The position numbers and the translations under genes were made by a program. The notes under the pieces are model-generated. The model had not been told where the DNA came from. It saw only the letters and a program-made list of their open reading frames with translations, and did not search any database. Source: Oenanthe sinensis (taxonomy: Eukaryota > Streptophyta > Magnoliopsida > Apiales > Apiaceae). From it: a stretch of 64,000 nucleotides of DNA. Positions 10,548-21,366 of the stretch are shown piece by piece. The stretch covers positions 6,510,001 through 6,574,000 of the forward strand of contig JAPMAC010000207.1 in NCBI GenBank assembly GCA_028671895.1, written 5' to 3'. Positions within the stretch are counted from its first letter, which is position 1. Every line of letters starts with the position of its first letter.

Positions 10548-13500
10548 ATGCAGGGAACCAGGGTAAAGAATGTAACCCTAATCCCGGACAGTGGATGCTC
10601 AGGACACATGACTGGAAAAAAATCCCTGCTTACAGACTTTGTGGAAATGGCTGGCCTAGAAGTATCCTTTGGAGATGGCAACAAAGGACAAACACTGGGA
10701 TATGGCAAGATTGTACTTGGGAATGTCATCATTGAACAAGTAGCTCTAGTTAATGGCTTAAGGCATAATTTAATAAGCATAAGTCAACTTGGAGATAAAG
10801 GTTACCATACTGGCTTTGACAACAAAGAGTGTCTTGTGACTCACAAAGAAACAGGCATTGTGGTCTTCAAAGGACTTAGGCATGGTAACATTTATGAAGC
10901 CAGCTTGGAGGATTGCATACACAGTGAAATCACATGTCTATATAGCAAGGCCTCAACAGAAGAAAGCTGGAAATGGCACAAGAAACTGTCACACATCAAC
11001 TTCAAAACACTCAATAAGTTGGTTAAACAGAATCTTGTAAGAGGATTACCACAGATTGATTTTGTGCAAGATGGACTTTGTGAAGCATGTCAACTTGGGA
11101 AGCAAAGAAAATCATCCTTCAAGAGCAAGACAATTAACACCATTTCTGAACCCTTTTATTTATTGCATCTTGATTTATTTGGTCCAGTAAATGTTATGTC
11201 AATTAACAAAAGGAAATACACTCTTGTTATTGTAGATGATTTTACAAGATTCACATGGGTTTTCTTTCTACATTCAAAGGATGAAGCTCCACAACACATA
11301 AAAGACCATATCACCTTTCTGGAAAGGAAATCAACAAAAACAGTTAAAATTCTAAGGAGTGACAATGGTACTGAATTCAAGAATTCAATCATGGAGGACT
11401 ACTGTGCATCAAAGGGAATTACTCAACAATTTTCTGCACCAGGAACTCCTCAACAAAATGGAGTTGTGGAGAGAAAGAATAGAACACTCATAGAAGCTGC
11501 CAGAACAATGCTGGCAGAATCTAAGCTACCAGTCTATTTTTGGGCAGAGGCAGTCAATACAGCATGTTTCACTCAAAACTGCACCTTAATAAACATGCAT
11601 GGAAAGACTCCCTATGAAATGATAAAGAACAAGAAGCCAAGTGTGAAACACTTTCACATATTTGGATGCAAGTGTTATGTACTGAAAGTACATCCTGAAA
11701 ATCTAAGCAAATTTGAAGCCAAGGCAGATGAGTCAATTTTTCTTGGATATGCATCAAACACAAAAGCATTCAGAGTGTTTAATCTCAGAACCAAAATTGT
11801 TATGGAATCTATTCATGTTGCATTTGATGATAAAAAGTTTACAGGATTGCAGGATGAGTCAGAGTCTACTACACTGGAATTTGAAAATCTAAAAAGTTCT
11901 GAGATAAATGAAGAAGAAGAGGATGAAGACCCTCAAACAACTCCAGAACCAACACAGGAATCTGCACACTCTGAGGGGCAGTCAGAAAATTCAACTCCAA
12001 ATAATTCAGAGTCTAACAGGTCAGGGTCTACCCAGACAGAGTCTACCCAGACAGAGTCTAGACAGACAGAGTCTAACTCATCAGGGTCTGGATCAAGCAA
12101 CTCTGAAACCTTGTCAGAGTCAAGCAATTTAGGGGGAGCCTCTTCATTTGAATTTCACTCAAATACAGAAGATGCAAATGACTTAGGGGGAGCTTCAAGT
12201 TCAAGAACCAATCTTCCACCAGCTAGAAAATGGACAAGGGATCACACTCCTGACTTAATAATTGGTGACCCTGAGAGTGGTGTACAAACAAGAACAACCA
12301 CTCAAAATGAATGTCTTTATAGCTGTTTTCTCTCAAAGAATGAACCCAAGAAAATTGAGGAAGCCTTGCAAGACCCTGATTGGATTATTGCAATGCAAGA
12401 AGAATTGAATGAATTTGAGAGAAATAAAGTGTGGAAACTAGTACCAAGACCTAGAAATAGATCTGTTGTTGGTGCAAAATGGGTTTACAGAAACAAACTT
12501 GATGAGAATGGAACTGTAGTAAGAAACAAAGCAAGGCTAGTTGCAAAAGGATACTCACAGGAGGAAGGAATTGACTATGATGAAACTTTTGCACCAGTAG
12601 CAAGATTAGAAGCTATCAGAATGTTTCTTGCCTTTGCAGCTCATTCAAAATTCAAGGTGTATCAGATGGATGTGAAAAGTGCCTTCTTAAATGGAGAATT
12701 GGAAGAAGAAGTCTATGTGGAGCAACCACCAGGATTTGTTGATCCAAAGTTTCCTGATCATGTTTACAGGTTAGACAAGGCACTATATGGATTGAAGCAA
12801 GCACCTAGAGCATGGTATGAAACTCTTTCAAAATTTCTTCTGGAAAATGATTTCACAAGAGGTACCATTGACAAAACTCTCTTTATTAGAAAATGTAAAG
12901 GTGATATTTTGCTTGTCCAAATTTATGTTGATGATATTATATTTGGATCTACTAATGATAAACTCTGTGAAAAGTTTAGTCAACTAATGCAGTCAAAATA
13001 TGAAATGAGCATGATGGGAGAATTAAACTTCTTTTTGGGGCTTCAAGTCAAACAGAATGATGATGGAATTTTCATCAATCAAACAAAGTATGTAAGAGAA
13101 CTGTTGAAGAAGTTTGATATGCAAGACTCTACAACTGCTAAAACTCCCATGTCAACTGCCACAAAGCTAGACTCTGACCCAAAGGGTAAGAAAGTTAACA
13201 ACACTAGCTACAGAGGTATGATTGGCTCATTGTTATATTTAACTGCTAGTAGACCAGACATAATGTTTGCAACTTGTCTATGTGCTAGATTTCAAGCTGA
13301 CCCTAGAGAATCACATTTAATAGCTGTGAAAATAATTTTTAGATATCTCAAGGGGGCACAAACTCTTGGACTTTGGTATCCTAGAGAGTCAGATTTTTCA
13401 CTAATTGGTTATTCAGATTCTGACTATGCAGGATGCAAAGTAGACAGGAAAAGCACAACAGGACAATGCCAGTTTCTTGGCAATAGATTAATTTCTTGGT

Positions 13501-13865
13501 TTAACAAGAAACAACAAACAGTATCCACCTCAACAGCTGAGGCTGAATACATTGCAGCTGGAAGTTGCTGTGCTCAAATTCTGTGGATGAGAAATCAATT
13601 ACTTGATTATGGACTAACATTATCAAATATTCCTATGTATTGTGATAATACTAGTGCTATTAAAATTGCAGAGAATCCAGTCCAACACTCCAGAACAAAG
13701 CACATTGATGTCAGGTATCACTTCATTAGAGAACATGTTGAAAATGGCACTGTGACACTTCACTATGTTCCAACTGACAGACAGATTGCAGACATTTTGA
13801 CAAAACCACTTGATGAATCTACCTTTCTCAGACTGGTAGGTGAAGTAGGTATGTTAAATATGTAA
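10548..13865 (+). CDS. pol: D pol: protease, integrase, reverse transcriptase, RNase H
   Basis: An open frame of 1105 codons in copia order. Protease DSGCSGHMTG is at residues 14-23. GAG-pre-integrase has the His/Cys zinc motif (WHKKLSH, then CEAC). The integrase catalytic triad is in HLDLFGPV (about 207), RSDNGTEF (about 269) and QQNGVVERKN (about 306). RT has QMDVKSAFLNG and the YVDD box at 793-796. RNase H has YSDSDYAG, STAEAEYIA and HSRTKHIDVRYH. All catalytic residues I can check are present. The frame is -1 relative to gag. In the pol frame a TAA lies at 10530-10532, and gag stops at 10534, so Met10548 may be only the first Met after the joint. A Ser/Thr/Glu-rich linker (about 440-570) between integrase and RT is encoded by AGAGTCT repeats. 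Confidence 0.95.
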   Translation: MQGTRVKNVTLIPDSGCSGHMTGKKSLLTDFVEMAGLEVSFGDGNKGQTLGYGKIVLGNVIIEQVALVNGLRHNLISISQLGDKGYHTGFDNKECLVTHKETGIVVFKGLRHGNIYEASLEDCIHSEITCLYSKASTEESWKWHKKLSHINFKTLNKLVKQNLVRGLPQIDFVQDGLCEACQLGKQRKSSFKSKTINTISEPFYLLHLDLFGPVNVMSINKRKYTLVIVDDFTRFTWVFFLHSKDEAPQHIKDHITFLERKSTKTVKILRSDNGTEFKNSIMEDYCASKGITQQFSAPGTPQQNGVVERKNRTLIEAARTMLAESKLPVYFWAEAVNTACFTQNCTLINMHGKTPYEMIKNKKPSVKHFHIFGCKCYVLKVHPENLSKFEAKADESIFLGYASNTKAFRVFNLRTKIVMESIHVAFDDKKFTGLQDESESTTLEFENLKSSEINEEEEDEDPQTTPEPTQESAHSEGQSENSTPNNSESNRSGSTQTESTQTESRQTESNSSGSGSSNSETLSESSNLGGASSFEFHSNTEDANDLGGASSSRTNLPPARKWTRDHTPDLIIGDPESGVQTRTTTQNECLYSCFLSKNEPKKIEEALQDPDWIIAMQEELNEFERNKVWKLVPRPRNRSVVGAKWVYRNKLDENGTVVRNKARLVAKGYSQEEGIDYDETFAPVARLEAIRMFLAFAAHSKFKVYQMDVKSAFLNGELEEEVYVEQPPGFVDPKFPDHVYRLDKALYGLKQAPRAWYETLSKFLLENDFTRGTIDKTLFIRKCKGDILLVQIYVDDIIFGSTNDKLCEKFSQLMQSKYEMSMMGELNFFLGLQVKQNDDGIFINQTKYVRELLKKFDMQDSTTAKTPMSTATKLDSDPKGKKVNNTSYRGMIGSLLYLTASRPDIMFATCLCARFQADPRESHLIAVKIIFRYLKGAQTLGLWYPRESDFSLIGYSDSDYAGCKVDRKSTTGQCQFLGNRLISWFNKKQQTVSTSTAEAEYIAAGSCCAQILWMRNQLLDYGLTLSNIPMYCDNTSAIKIAENPVQHSRTKHIDVRYHFIREHVENGTVTLHYVPTDRQIADILTKPLDESTFLRLVGEVGMLNM

Positions 13866-14338
13866 GTGATCAAAATTACAAGAAGCAAGGTATGTACTTT
13901 AATTATAGTCTCTGGCTTAACACACTATGATTAATTAAAAGTGCAAAATTTTGTTTGGTACTTTACCTTGACAGAGTCCAGTTCTTAGACTCTGACGAGT
14001 CTGTAGACTCTGAGAGCCTGTCGACTCGGAGAGTCTGTAGACTCTGAGAAAAATATCGCCTAGACTCTGAATCGGTCAATATTCGTGCCTGCAGACTCTG
14101 ATTGCTTTTAAACGGTTCAATTGACTTGAAATAGGCGGTAACAATTATCTTTTGACTGGAAATAGACTGTAGACTCGTGTGTATTGTATGCAATTCAAAC
14201 AAAATAGAAAATTTTTCATACAATTTACTCACTTGTTTATTGCAATTATTTTCTAAGGCAAAAATATTCATAGAGCTTTTTGCGAACCCTAGTTAATTTC
14301 TTCAAGTTTTTCCATCACTTTCAACATCAACAACTTCA
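13866..14338 (+). other. D pol-env spacer rich in AGACTCT motifs
   Basis: No plausible gene lies on the sense strand. Between about 13970 and 14110 AGACTCTG occurs five times, mostly as TAGACTCTGA. AGAGTCTGT is interleaved with it, so that pairs can fold back on each other. A leader without obvious structure follows to the env-like ATG at 14339. In C the corresponding spacer carries palindromes of a different motif. Confidence 0.75.
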
Positions 14339-17300
14339 ATGGCTGCCATTTCTACTGTTCTGAGGGGACCCAAGGCGATTGCTTTTACTTTTGGGGACTT
14401 TGATTTCATGACTACAAATCATGTTACTGCTCTTGGAGATAAGAAAGGAGTAGATGCTGACTACTTCCCAATGATGGATTTCATGGAGCACTCTGAGCTC
14501 AGTTACATTCTCAAGGCATCACCAGTGATTCACATGGATGCTGTGTCAAAGGCTTGGAGTTCTGCACAGGTTGTTGATCCTTCTCAGGATCAACCAGGTA
14601 AAATCATGTTTACCTTTGGCTCCACTACATTTGATGTAACTGCCGATGTACTTAATGCTGTGTTTAAATTGCCTGTAAGAACACCTTTTGATGAAACTGT
14701 TTCTGATGATGACATTAAAAGCATGTTTAAGGCAATAGGTTATTCTGCTAGCTTAGATAACATGAGTAAAATAACTAGGCCTTACTTAAGGAAAGAATGG
14801 TCCTTTTTCTTTGATCAAATTGCTAAGTGCTTCACTGGTAAATGTAGTGGTTTTGATGCTATTACTGCTATAACTTATCAAATTGGTCACAGTCTCCTGT
14901 TTGACAAAGTGATCAACATTGGTGATATGTTGCTCACTCAAATGGCAGCAAAATTAAATAATGTGCAAGAGGGGAGGAAGAAAGTCTACTATCATAGATT
15001 TCTTATGATTCTCCTCAACCATTTCATTCCTGATATGTCAACCAAGTTGGCAGATGATTGCTGTGTGCAGGCATACAAATAGCAAAGGAGGATATTCTCT
15101 GACATCAAGAGAATTGATGACAAGAAGAAAAGTCTACCTGCCATGCACTATCCACAGGTAATGCAGGTAAAACTCTCAACCTACAAACCTTCTATCTACA
15201 ATGCCTCATTTTTTGGTGGTGAAATGGTGCAGGAACAAGTAATGGAGAGTCCCCCTGCACCTACCCAAGTCACCCAATCCCCTTCAATTCCCCAATCTTC
15301 CAAACCAAAATCCAAAAAGAAACCAACCTCTGGTGTCTCTCAACAGGCACCAGTTATAAAGAGGAGAAAATTGATTCAAACTAGGCTGATAGATGAGCAC
15401 AGTGATGAAGAGCTCAACCCTCTAGAGAAACAAGTTGTTGAAGGTCTTTCTTTGTTAAAAGAAGGTCATGATACACTTGATTCTAACCTTCAAGCCAAGT
15501 CTGTAGTCTCTGAAAAGCCTAGGAATGCACCTCAGGATTCTCTAATTGAGTCTCCTGACAAATCCTTTGATCAGAAGTACAGAAGATTGAGGAAGGCTTA
15601 TTCTGCACACACACAGAAGTCTCTTATTATTATTAACCCTGTTTTGCAGGAAACAGATGCTCCCAAGGCTCCTGCAGAGCCAGACTCTGAAAGCAAAAAA
15701 ACTCCTGAACCAGAGTCTAATGTTGAGTCAGAGTCTAGGCTGCCTTTAGACTCTGATCATGAAACATTTTGGGAAGGAATGCCATTGGATGCAGCCTCAA
15801 GTCTAATTGATGAGATCATTATTCCAAGTGATGAGGTACTGCTATTCCTATATCCTTTGGTGGAATCAGTTGAAGATCCAGGGCAATATCAGACTAAATC
15901 TCAAGTCTTGGATTTTCTTACAACCTATAAAGCCCTAAGGAAGAGAATGGAACAGGAGCTGGGCTACCTATTCAACTCTTCATTACAAGTACAAGCAGCT
16001 GGGCTCATAGAAGGCAAGACAAATGAAGTTCTCAAAGCACTAGGTGTGCCAGACTCTGAACAGCAAATTACAAAGAAGCCTAAAAAGCTTAAGGTCCACA
16101 AAAGGAGAGCATCGGAGTTTGTTGCTGAGTTGGAAACTGAGATTGAGCAACCAGTTTTTAACTATGAAGCAATTTGGGATAATGGAGTTACCTACAGGAC
16201 AGCCATTCAATGGATCTCTCAAATTCAACCTCTGTCAAGACAGGTGGCTGACTATCTTGTCCATAATATAGGTACAATTGCCAACAAATACATCTATCCA
16301 ACCTACCAAAGTAGACTGGATCAATTCAAGGGCACTTATTTTCAAAAAGTAAGAAGGGAACTGCAGGACCTCTTCAATCTCACAGATGCCCAGGCAATCA
16401 ATGCAATCCATCTCGGGGCCTTTCATCACAAGTTGGATGCATTTATTATTGAAGAACAACAGGAGGTAGCAGGTAGTGCAAGGCAGTTGGAGGATGGGAC
16501 TAGTGCACCAGTGGTGACTAGTGATAAAGATGCTCAGTCTGCCTCACCCACACAAGAACCACCTAGTCAGAGGTTGGGTGATAGTGGGGCAGGGGAGTAT
16601 GCTGTTAGGCCCTCCTTGACAACTCACCAAACAGCTGATGAGAACCCCAGTGATATGGGAGGACAGACTCTGATGGATGCTCATGAAGAAATTTCCCAAT
16701 CTATTCTATCAGAGTCTATCCACCTTGAGGGGGAGTCTCATGCACAAACAGTCCAAGATGGCAACACTCAGACTCTGGCTTCTAATGAAGTCATACTGAA
16801 GCTGTCAGAGTCTAGAGTAGACCCTGAGACTGGAATACTGGAGCCAACAGACTCTGAAAAGAGAGAAGATGCTTGTAAGGGTTCAGGATCTGTTGATGCT
16901 CACCCCTTGGTGGAAACCCCTAGCCTTCAGACATTTGAAGGGGTTCCCCTCCATCAAGGTGGTTCAGGTATTGAAGCACAACTCTTATCTCTCAACCCCT
17001 CTTCTGTAGGATTATTGAGTGCACCCTCCACATTGAGTGAAAAAATATCTGAGAGGCTGGCACTGGACCAGGCAAAAGGAGAGGTAGAAAAGGCTGTAGA
17101 GAGCCTGAGTGAGTTTGAGAAAGTGGGTGCCCAACCCCACTGTGAGCATGAGAGATTAGGGTATCCTGAACCTAGCTTTACTTATTGGGATCAAGATTTT
17201 CCACAAAGTTGGTCCAATGAGTTGGAGCAGGGGATGGATGAAAATTCACACTGTTTGATTGTGCAGATTGGAAAGAAGGAGGAGACTCTTGCTGCTCAGA

Positions 17301-19195
17301 AATCATTTACTCAGAGACCACAACTACATTTGGTGGATTCTCTAGCAAGGAGAGCAGATAGAGTCATGGAGGCTATGGTGGAAAACCCTGTCATTTCACC
17401 TGAGGCTGCGAATTTGAAGTCAGAAGAACCTCTGTTAATCATGCCTATAAGGGCTAGACTTCCAGAGTCTACAGTCTCTGATAACTCTCAGGAGGAGTCA
17501 GGGTCTATAGTCCCGTTTGCAGTTTCGGAGTCTACACCACCAGAGTCTACCCCTCCAATTACAAAGATTGAGCCTGTTGCTGAGGAGTGCTCTTCTGAAG
17601 ATGATGATCCAGTTCCACCCTCCTTTGTATATTTTGATCAGGTGTTTCCCCAATCTTGGGAGTCTGCACAGCAAAGGGGACTAACAGATAAAGATTCTTT
17701 TGCTTGCATTTTGGCAATTCATCAATCTGAGAGGCTTCCAGCTTTTCAAAAAAAATCTTTTCAACAGGAACATGGTTACTATCCTGGTGAAGAAGATCAA
17801 GTCTTAGATGGAGCTGTTAAAGCTAAGCTGCCTGATGTTGCTGCTCAATTATCCAGTGTGGTCCAGGATATTTCTCATATTAAAACGAAGCTCACTGGTA
17901 TTGATAATACCACTTCTCTTCTCAATACAAGATTTGACAGAATTCACTCCCTTCAATTATCCAAAGAGGTCGCTTTTAAAGATGCTCTGGCTGCTATCAC
18001 TACCACTCAAGCCTCTCTTCAAACTACAGTTTCTGCTTTGACCACTAAGGTTGATTCAGTTATTGCAGCCCAGGCAAATATCTCCACAGTTCTTGAGCAG
18101 ATCCTTTTGGCTGTCACCAGTAATGATGATGTCAAAAAGGGGGAGAAGGAGACGCAAGGTGAATCCTCCAGGAGACATAAGGATGAGGGATGCAAGGATC
18201 AATCAAGGGGAGTTAAAAGGAGGAGAGATGGTGATGATGGAGATAGTTCTCATGGTCCTAAGGGTCCTGATGGTGTGCAACAAAAACAATCTGGAGTAGC
18301 AAGAACTCAAACACACCAGTCAGGGACTGGACATGGGAAATCAGGGTCTAAATCAGACTCTGATAGGCAAAGGAAGAAATCAGACTCTGATGACACTCAA
18401 GAACCTTCTTACTGGAAATGCAGTCAATCAAATCTGCAACTTAGAGCTAAAAACAAGACAGGACTTGGAGGATTTGAAGAATCAGATATTGACAGAACAT
18501 CTACCTTAACCAGGGATCCTCAATCCTTGACAGATAGGCAGTTTGAGAAGATCACCCAGAAGCATTTAAACAAAGTGGTGTCTGCTCAAATTGTTTATAA
18601 TATTTTTGAAAGAAAGGTACAAGGAGGTCAGGGAGAAACAGAAAAGGTGAAAAATGAGATGCTAGTTTACTTCCTAGAAGGTGGAAGTGTAAGGTGGATT
18701 AGTCAGTCAAATTTTATCTTTTTCAAACAAGCTGAGGAGCTACAGTATATTAGATTCCTACTGCAAATTGCTTATGAAGTGAACAAAAGCAAAGAGGCTA
18801 TCACTCACAAATGGTTTAAAGAAATTGATAGGAAGCTGACTCTGCACAGACAGGCAAATCGACAAATGAGCAAATTCTCTTTGAAATATGTTGATGCTGA
18901 GGGAAATGATCAAGTCATGCCATTAGAAGAAAAACAAATCAAGTTTCAAGAAGGTGTTGGTCATTACTTTGGGTTTCAGCCTATGAATGGGAAAGTCAGT
19001 GTTCTAATGTTGAAGGACTTAAAAACTCAAGAAAGCAATGCAAATGACCTAAGAGCAGCTTACTGTCAAATAAAATGTTCAAATGAAGAAATGAAGAAAC
19101 TGAAGAAATTTGTTGGTGAAGCTTTGGCAATTGTGGAGGAAAATATGTTAAAGTCTTTTTTGAAGAATAATCCAGCTTTTGAGAAGATTAAATAA
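14339..19195 (+). CDS. D env-like third ORF with one in-frame TAG
   Basis: The function is unknown. It sits where SIRE-group elements carry their envelope-like gene. ATG 14339 opens a frame of 247 codons to TAG 15080-15082. The same frame then continues without a stop to TAA 19193-19195, about 1618 codons in all. Residues 1-245 form a compact domain shared with C (FTFGDFDF, EWSFFFDQIAKCF, YYHRFLMILLNHF). I recall this type from plant-transposon-associated proteins. The middle is Ser/Glu/Pro-rich and encoded by many AGAGTCT/AGACTCT copies. Two copies of a roughly 55-residue module (core DQDFPQSW and DQVFPQSW) lie at 17169-17330 and 17620-17780. A heptad-like coiled coil spans about 17850-18110 and a basic stretch follows. 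I see no signal peptide and no membrane segment, so a true envelope role is doubtful. A role in DNA or RNA binding or chromatin is only a hypothesis. Confidence 0.8.
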
Positions 19196-19310
19196 GAAGT
19201 AATTCTTTTTCCCTTATAATTCTTTTATACTGTTCTAGATTAATAGTTTTATTCTTTAGTTTTGACATCATCAAACCTTGATTTATTCTTACATTTTATA
19301 AAGCATAAAT

Positions 19311-19320
19311 AGGGGGAGAT
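19311..19320 (+). other. Polypurine tract of D
   Basis: AGGGGGAGAT directly precedes the 3' LTR. It is the plus-strand primer for reverse transcription. Confidence 0.9.
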
Positions 19321-20063
19321 TGTTAGGAATATATCCATTTGATGATGTACAAAATGCTAGAACAGGGTCTAGATTAGTTTATCTGTAATAAGTCTTTCTA
19401 GTCTCTAAAATATATAATCAGAGTCTAGATAGTCAACATTCATGTTATTTGTACTTAGAGGAATTTCTGTAGAAAGTGAAACCAGAGTCTACATGAAGAT
19501 CAGAGTCTGGAAGGTGGTCAGAGTCTATAGATCATCAGAGTCTGTGAACTATCAGAGTCTACATCTAATCAGAGTCTGGAGATCATCAGAGTCTGAAGAT
19601 TTCAGAGTCTATACAGAAGATCAGAGGAATGGAAAGTCTTCGAAGATCAAGATAATTTAAATTACAGATATGCTATGGGAAAGAAAGAGAATTCTACAAG
19701 GAAACTGTCAACTAATAATTAGGAATTATATTCCTATTGTAATTTATCTTTCTGTTATTAGTTGATAGGAAGCTCTCTATATAAACTCTATGTAACCTAA
19801 TTGTAAAAGCGTGGGAAAATAATTGTCTTAGTAATATTTTTGTGAGAGCATAGAGATAGAGAGAGTTGCTGTGATAAACACAGAGAAGCTGCTAGGGTTT
19901 GTGTACATCCTAGGAGAGTTTTGTATTCACAAATCAATAATACAAAACAGTTCTTATTCATATCTTCGTGTTTGAGTTTGTTATTAATTTGATTTTAAAT
20001 CGGGCAGAAAAGACACACAAGTATTCAACCCCCCCCCCTTCTACTTATGCAACTGGGAAAACA
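19321..20063 (+). repeat. 3' LTR of D
   Basis: This 743-bp copy starts TGTTAGGAATAT and ends GGGAAAACA. By eye it differs from the 5' LTR by one substitution and by two extra C in the C run. It is followed by CACAA. Confidence 0.95.
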
Positions 20064-20068
20064 CACAA
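20064..20068. repeat. Target-site duplication of D, right copy (CACAA)
   Basis: Identical to 7453-7457 on the other side of D. Confidence 0.93.
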
Positions 20069-20827
20069 TATTAAAACCCTAACACCAATTAACTCTCACT
20101 TCGATTTTAACACACCAAATCACTTAAAATCAGACCTAACCTCAGTAATTAATCAACACCACCCGTTCTTCAATTCTAGTCCAAAGAACAGTTCGATTTT
20201 ACAAAACAATGGTAGAGTAACGGCTTGTTTTGGTAGAAATAAGACAAACTAGCAAGCTTAAGCTTGTAAATACGATCAAAGCAACTGAAATCAGTTGTAT
20301 ATTAGCAAAAAATCAAGTTTTCTTCAAGAGTTTTTGAAAGGTCTCAGCGTGTATGTATATGACTGTTTGTATATGTAAATCGGTAATAAGACTTTTTATG
20401 ATAAATAAAAACAAACAAACAAAAAAAACGTTTAAGTAATAAGAAGAAAACAGTCGGTAAGACTTTTGTAAAACACTCGGTAAGACTTTTGAAAAGTCTT
20501 GTCGAGTTTTATAAAAAAGTCTTGCCGAAAAAAAATAAAACAAAAATAATTAAAACAAAATAATTATTTTGTTCGGTGAGACTTTTTAGATTTACTCGGT
20601 AAGACTTTTGAAAAAGTCTTGCCGAGTTTGAAAACTAAAAAAAAAAATTGAAATCAAATAAGACTTTTAATAAAAAAGTAAAATTCAATATAACTGGTAA
20701 GACTTTTAATATTAGAATCTCGGTAAGACTTTTGAAATGTCTTGTCGAGTTCTATTATTAAAAGTCTTTCTGATTTTTTTAAAAAATAAAACAATCCAAA
20801 ATATAAAAACATAATAAATATAAATTG

Positions 20828-20829
<2 letters not shown>

Positions 20830-20862
<33 letters not shown>
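20830..20862. repeat. (TA)n microsatellite
   Basis: About 16 uninterrupted AT units in the AT-rich spacer of C. Confidence 0.9.
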
Positions 20863-20864
<2 letters not shown>

Positions 20865-21366
20865 AATTATCCCAAAATTTGAAATAAAATAAAGAAAATT
20901 TTATTCAAAAATTAGATTAATTAATAATAATTAAACTAAATGTTTACATGCTTTTCATAATTAATAAATTAAGACAATAATTTACAAACTACTAAATTAT
21001 TAAGGACATATAATAAATATTTATATTTTTAACTGTTCTAATTAATTTAGGAATTAAATTAATTCAAACTTGAATTAATTTAAAGAATAAATTAATTAAA
21101 TAATTAATAACATAATAATTATTAATGTGCAATAATAATTAGAAAAATATACAACAATTTACATACTAATGCTTATAAATGCTTAAAATAAATATAAGTA
21201 CTTATGCTATAATTGAAATAATTATCTATTAAGAGTAATAAATTAATTTCAAGATAATTTATCCAAATATTCATAAGCCCTCATATATTGTTGATTCGAC
21301 TTCATAAATTCTTTAATATTAACATTTAATATTTATGAACTTAAATCAATTCCTAGCAACCAAAAA

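Larger units (their letters stand above)
7458..20063 (+). mobile_element. Element D: near-intact young SIRE/Maximus-like retrotransposon with env-like ORF
   Basis: This is a complete element of 12,606 bp. It has a 741-bp 5' LTR, PBS, gag, pol (protease, integrase, RT, RNase H), a spacer, an env-like gene, polypurine tract, 743-bp 3' LTR and a CACAA duplication. By eye the two LTRs differ by one base (G at 8182, A at 20048 in the aligned stretch) and by the length of one C run (8 against 10). That makes the insertion very recent. Coding is almost intact: the visible lesions are an in-frame TAG in gag, another in the env-like gene, and a frame change between gag and pol. The large size and third gene fit the SIRE/Maximus lineage. 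Confidence 0.95.
20064..21366 (-). other. C pol-env spacer with GGTAAGACTTTT palindromes
   Basis: No gene is visible. At 20380-20770 the motif GGTAAGACTTTT recurs about seven times. Three copies form near-perfect palindromes of the type CTCGGTAAGACTTTT plus its reverse complement: 20476-20506, 20595-20626 and 20719-20749. The same motif fills the C LTR at 63750-63990. The part from 20770 to 21360 is very AT-rich, with no other structure that I can see. 20064-20300 looks like the leader of the env-like gene. Confidence 0.75.

Noticed and set aside
13963..14271. 102-residue minus-strand ORF in the D pol-env spacer
   Set aside because: Made of translated motif repeats, antisense to the element, with no start context or homologous reading in C.
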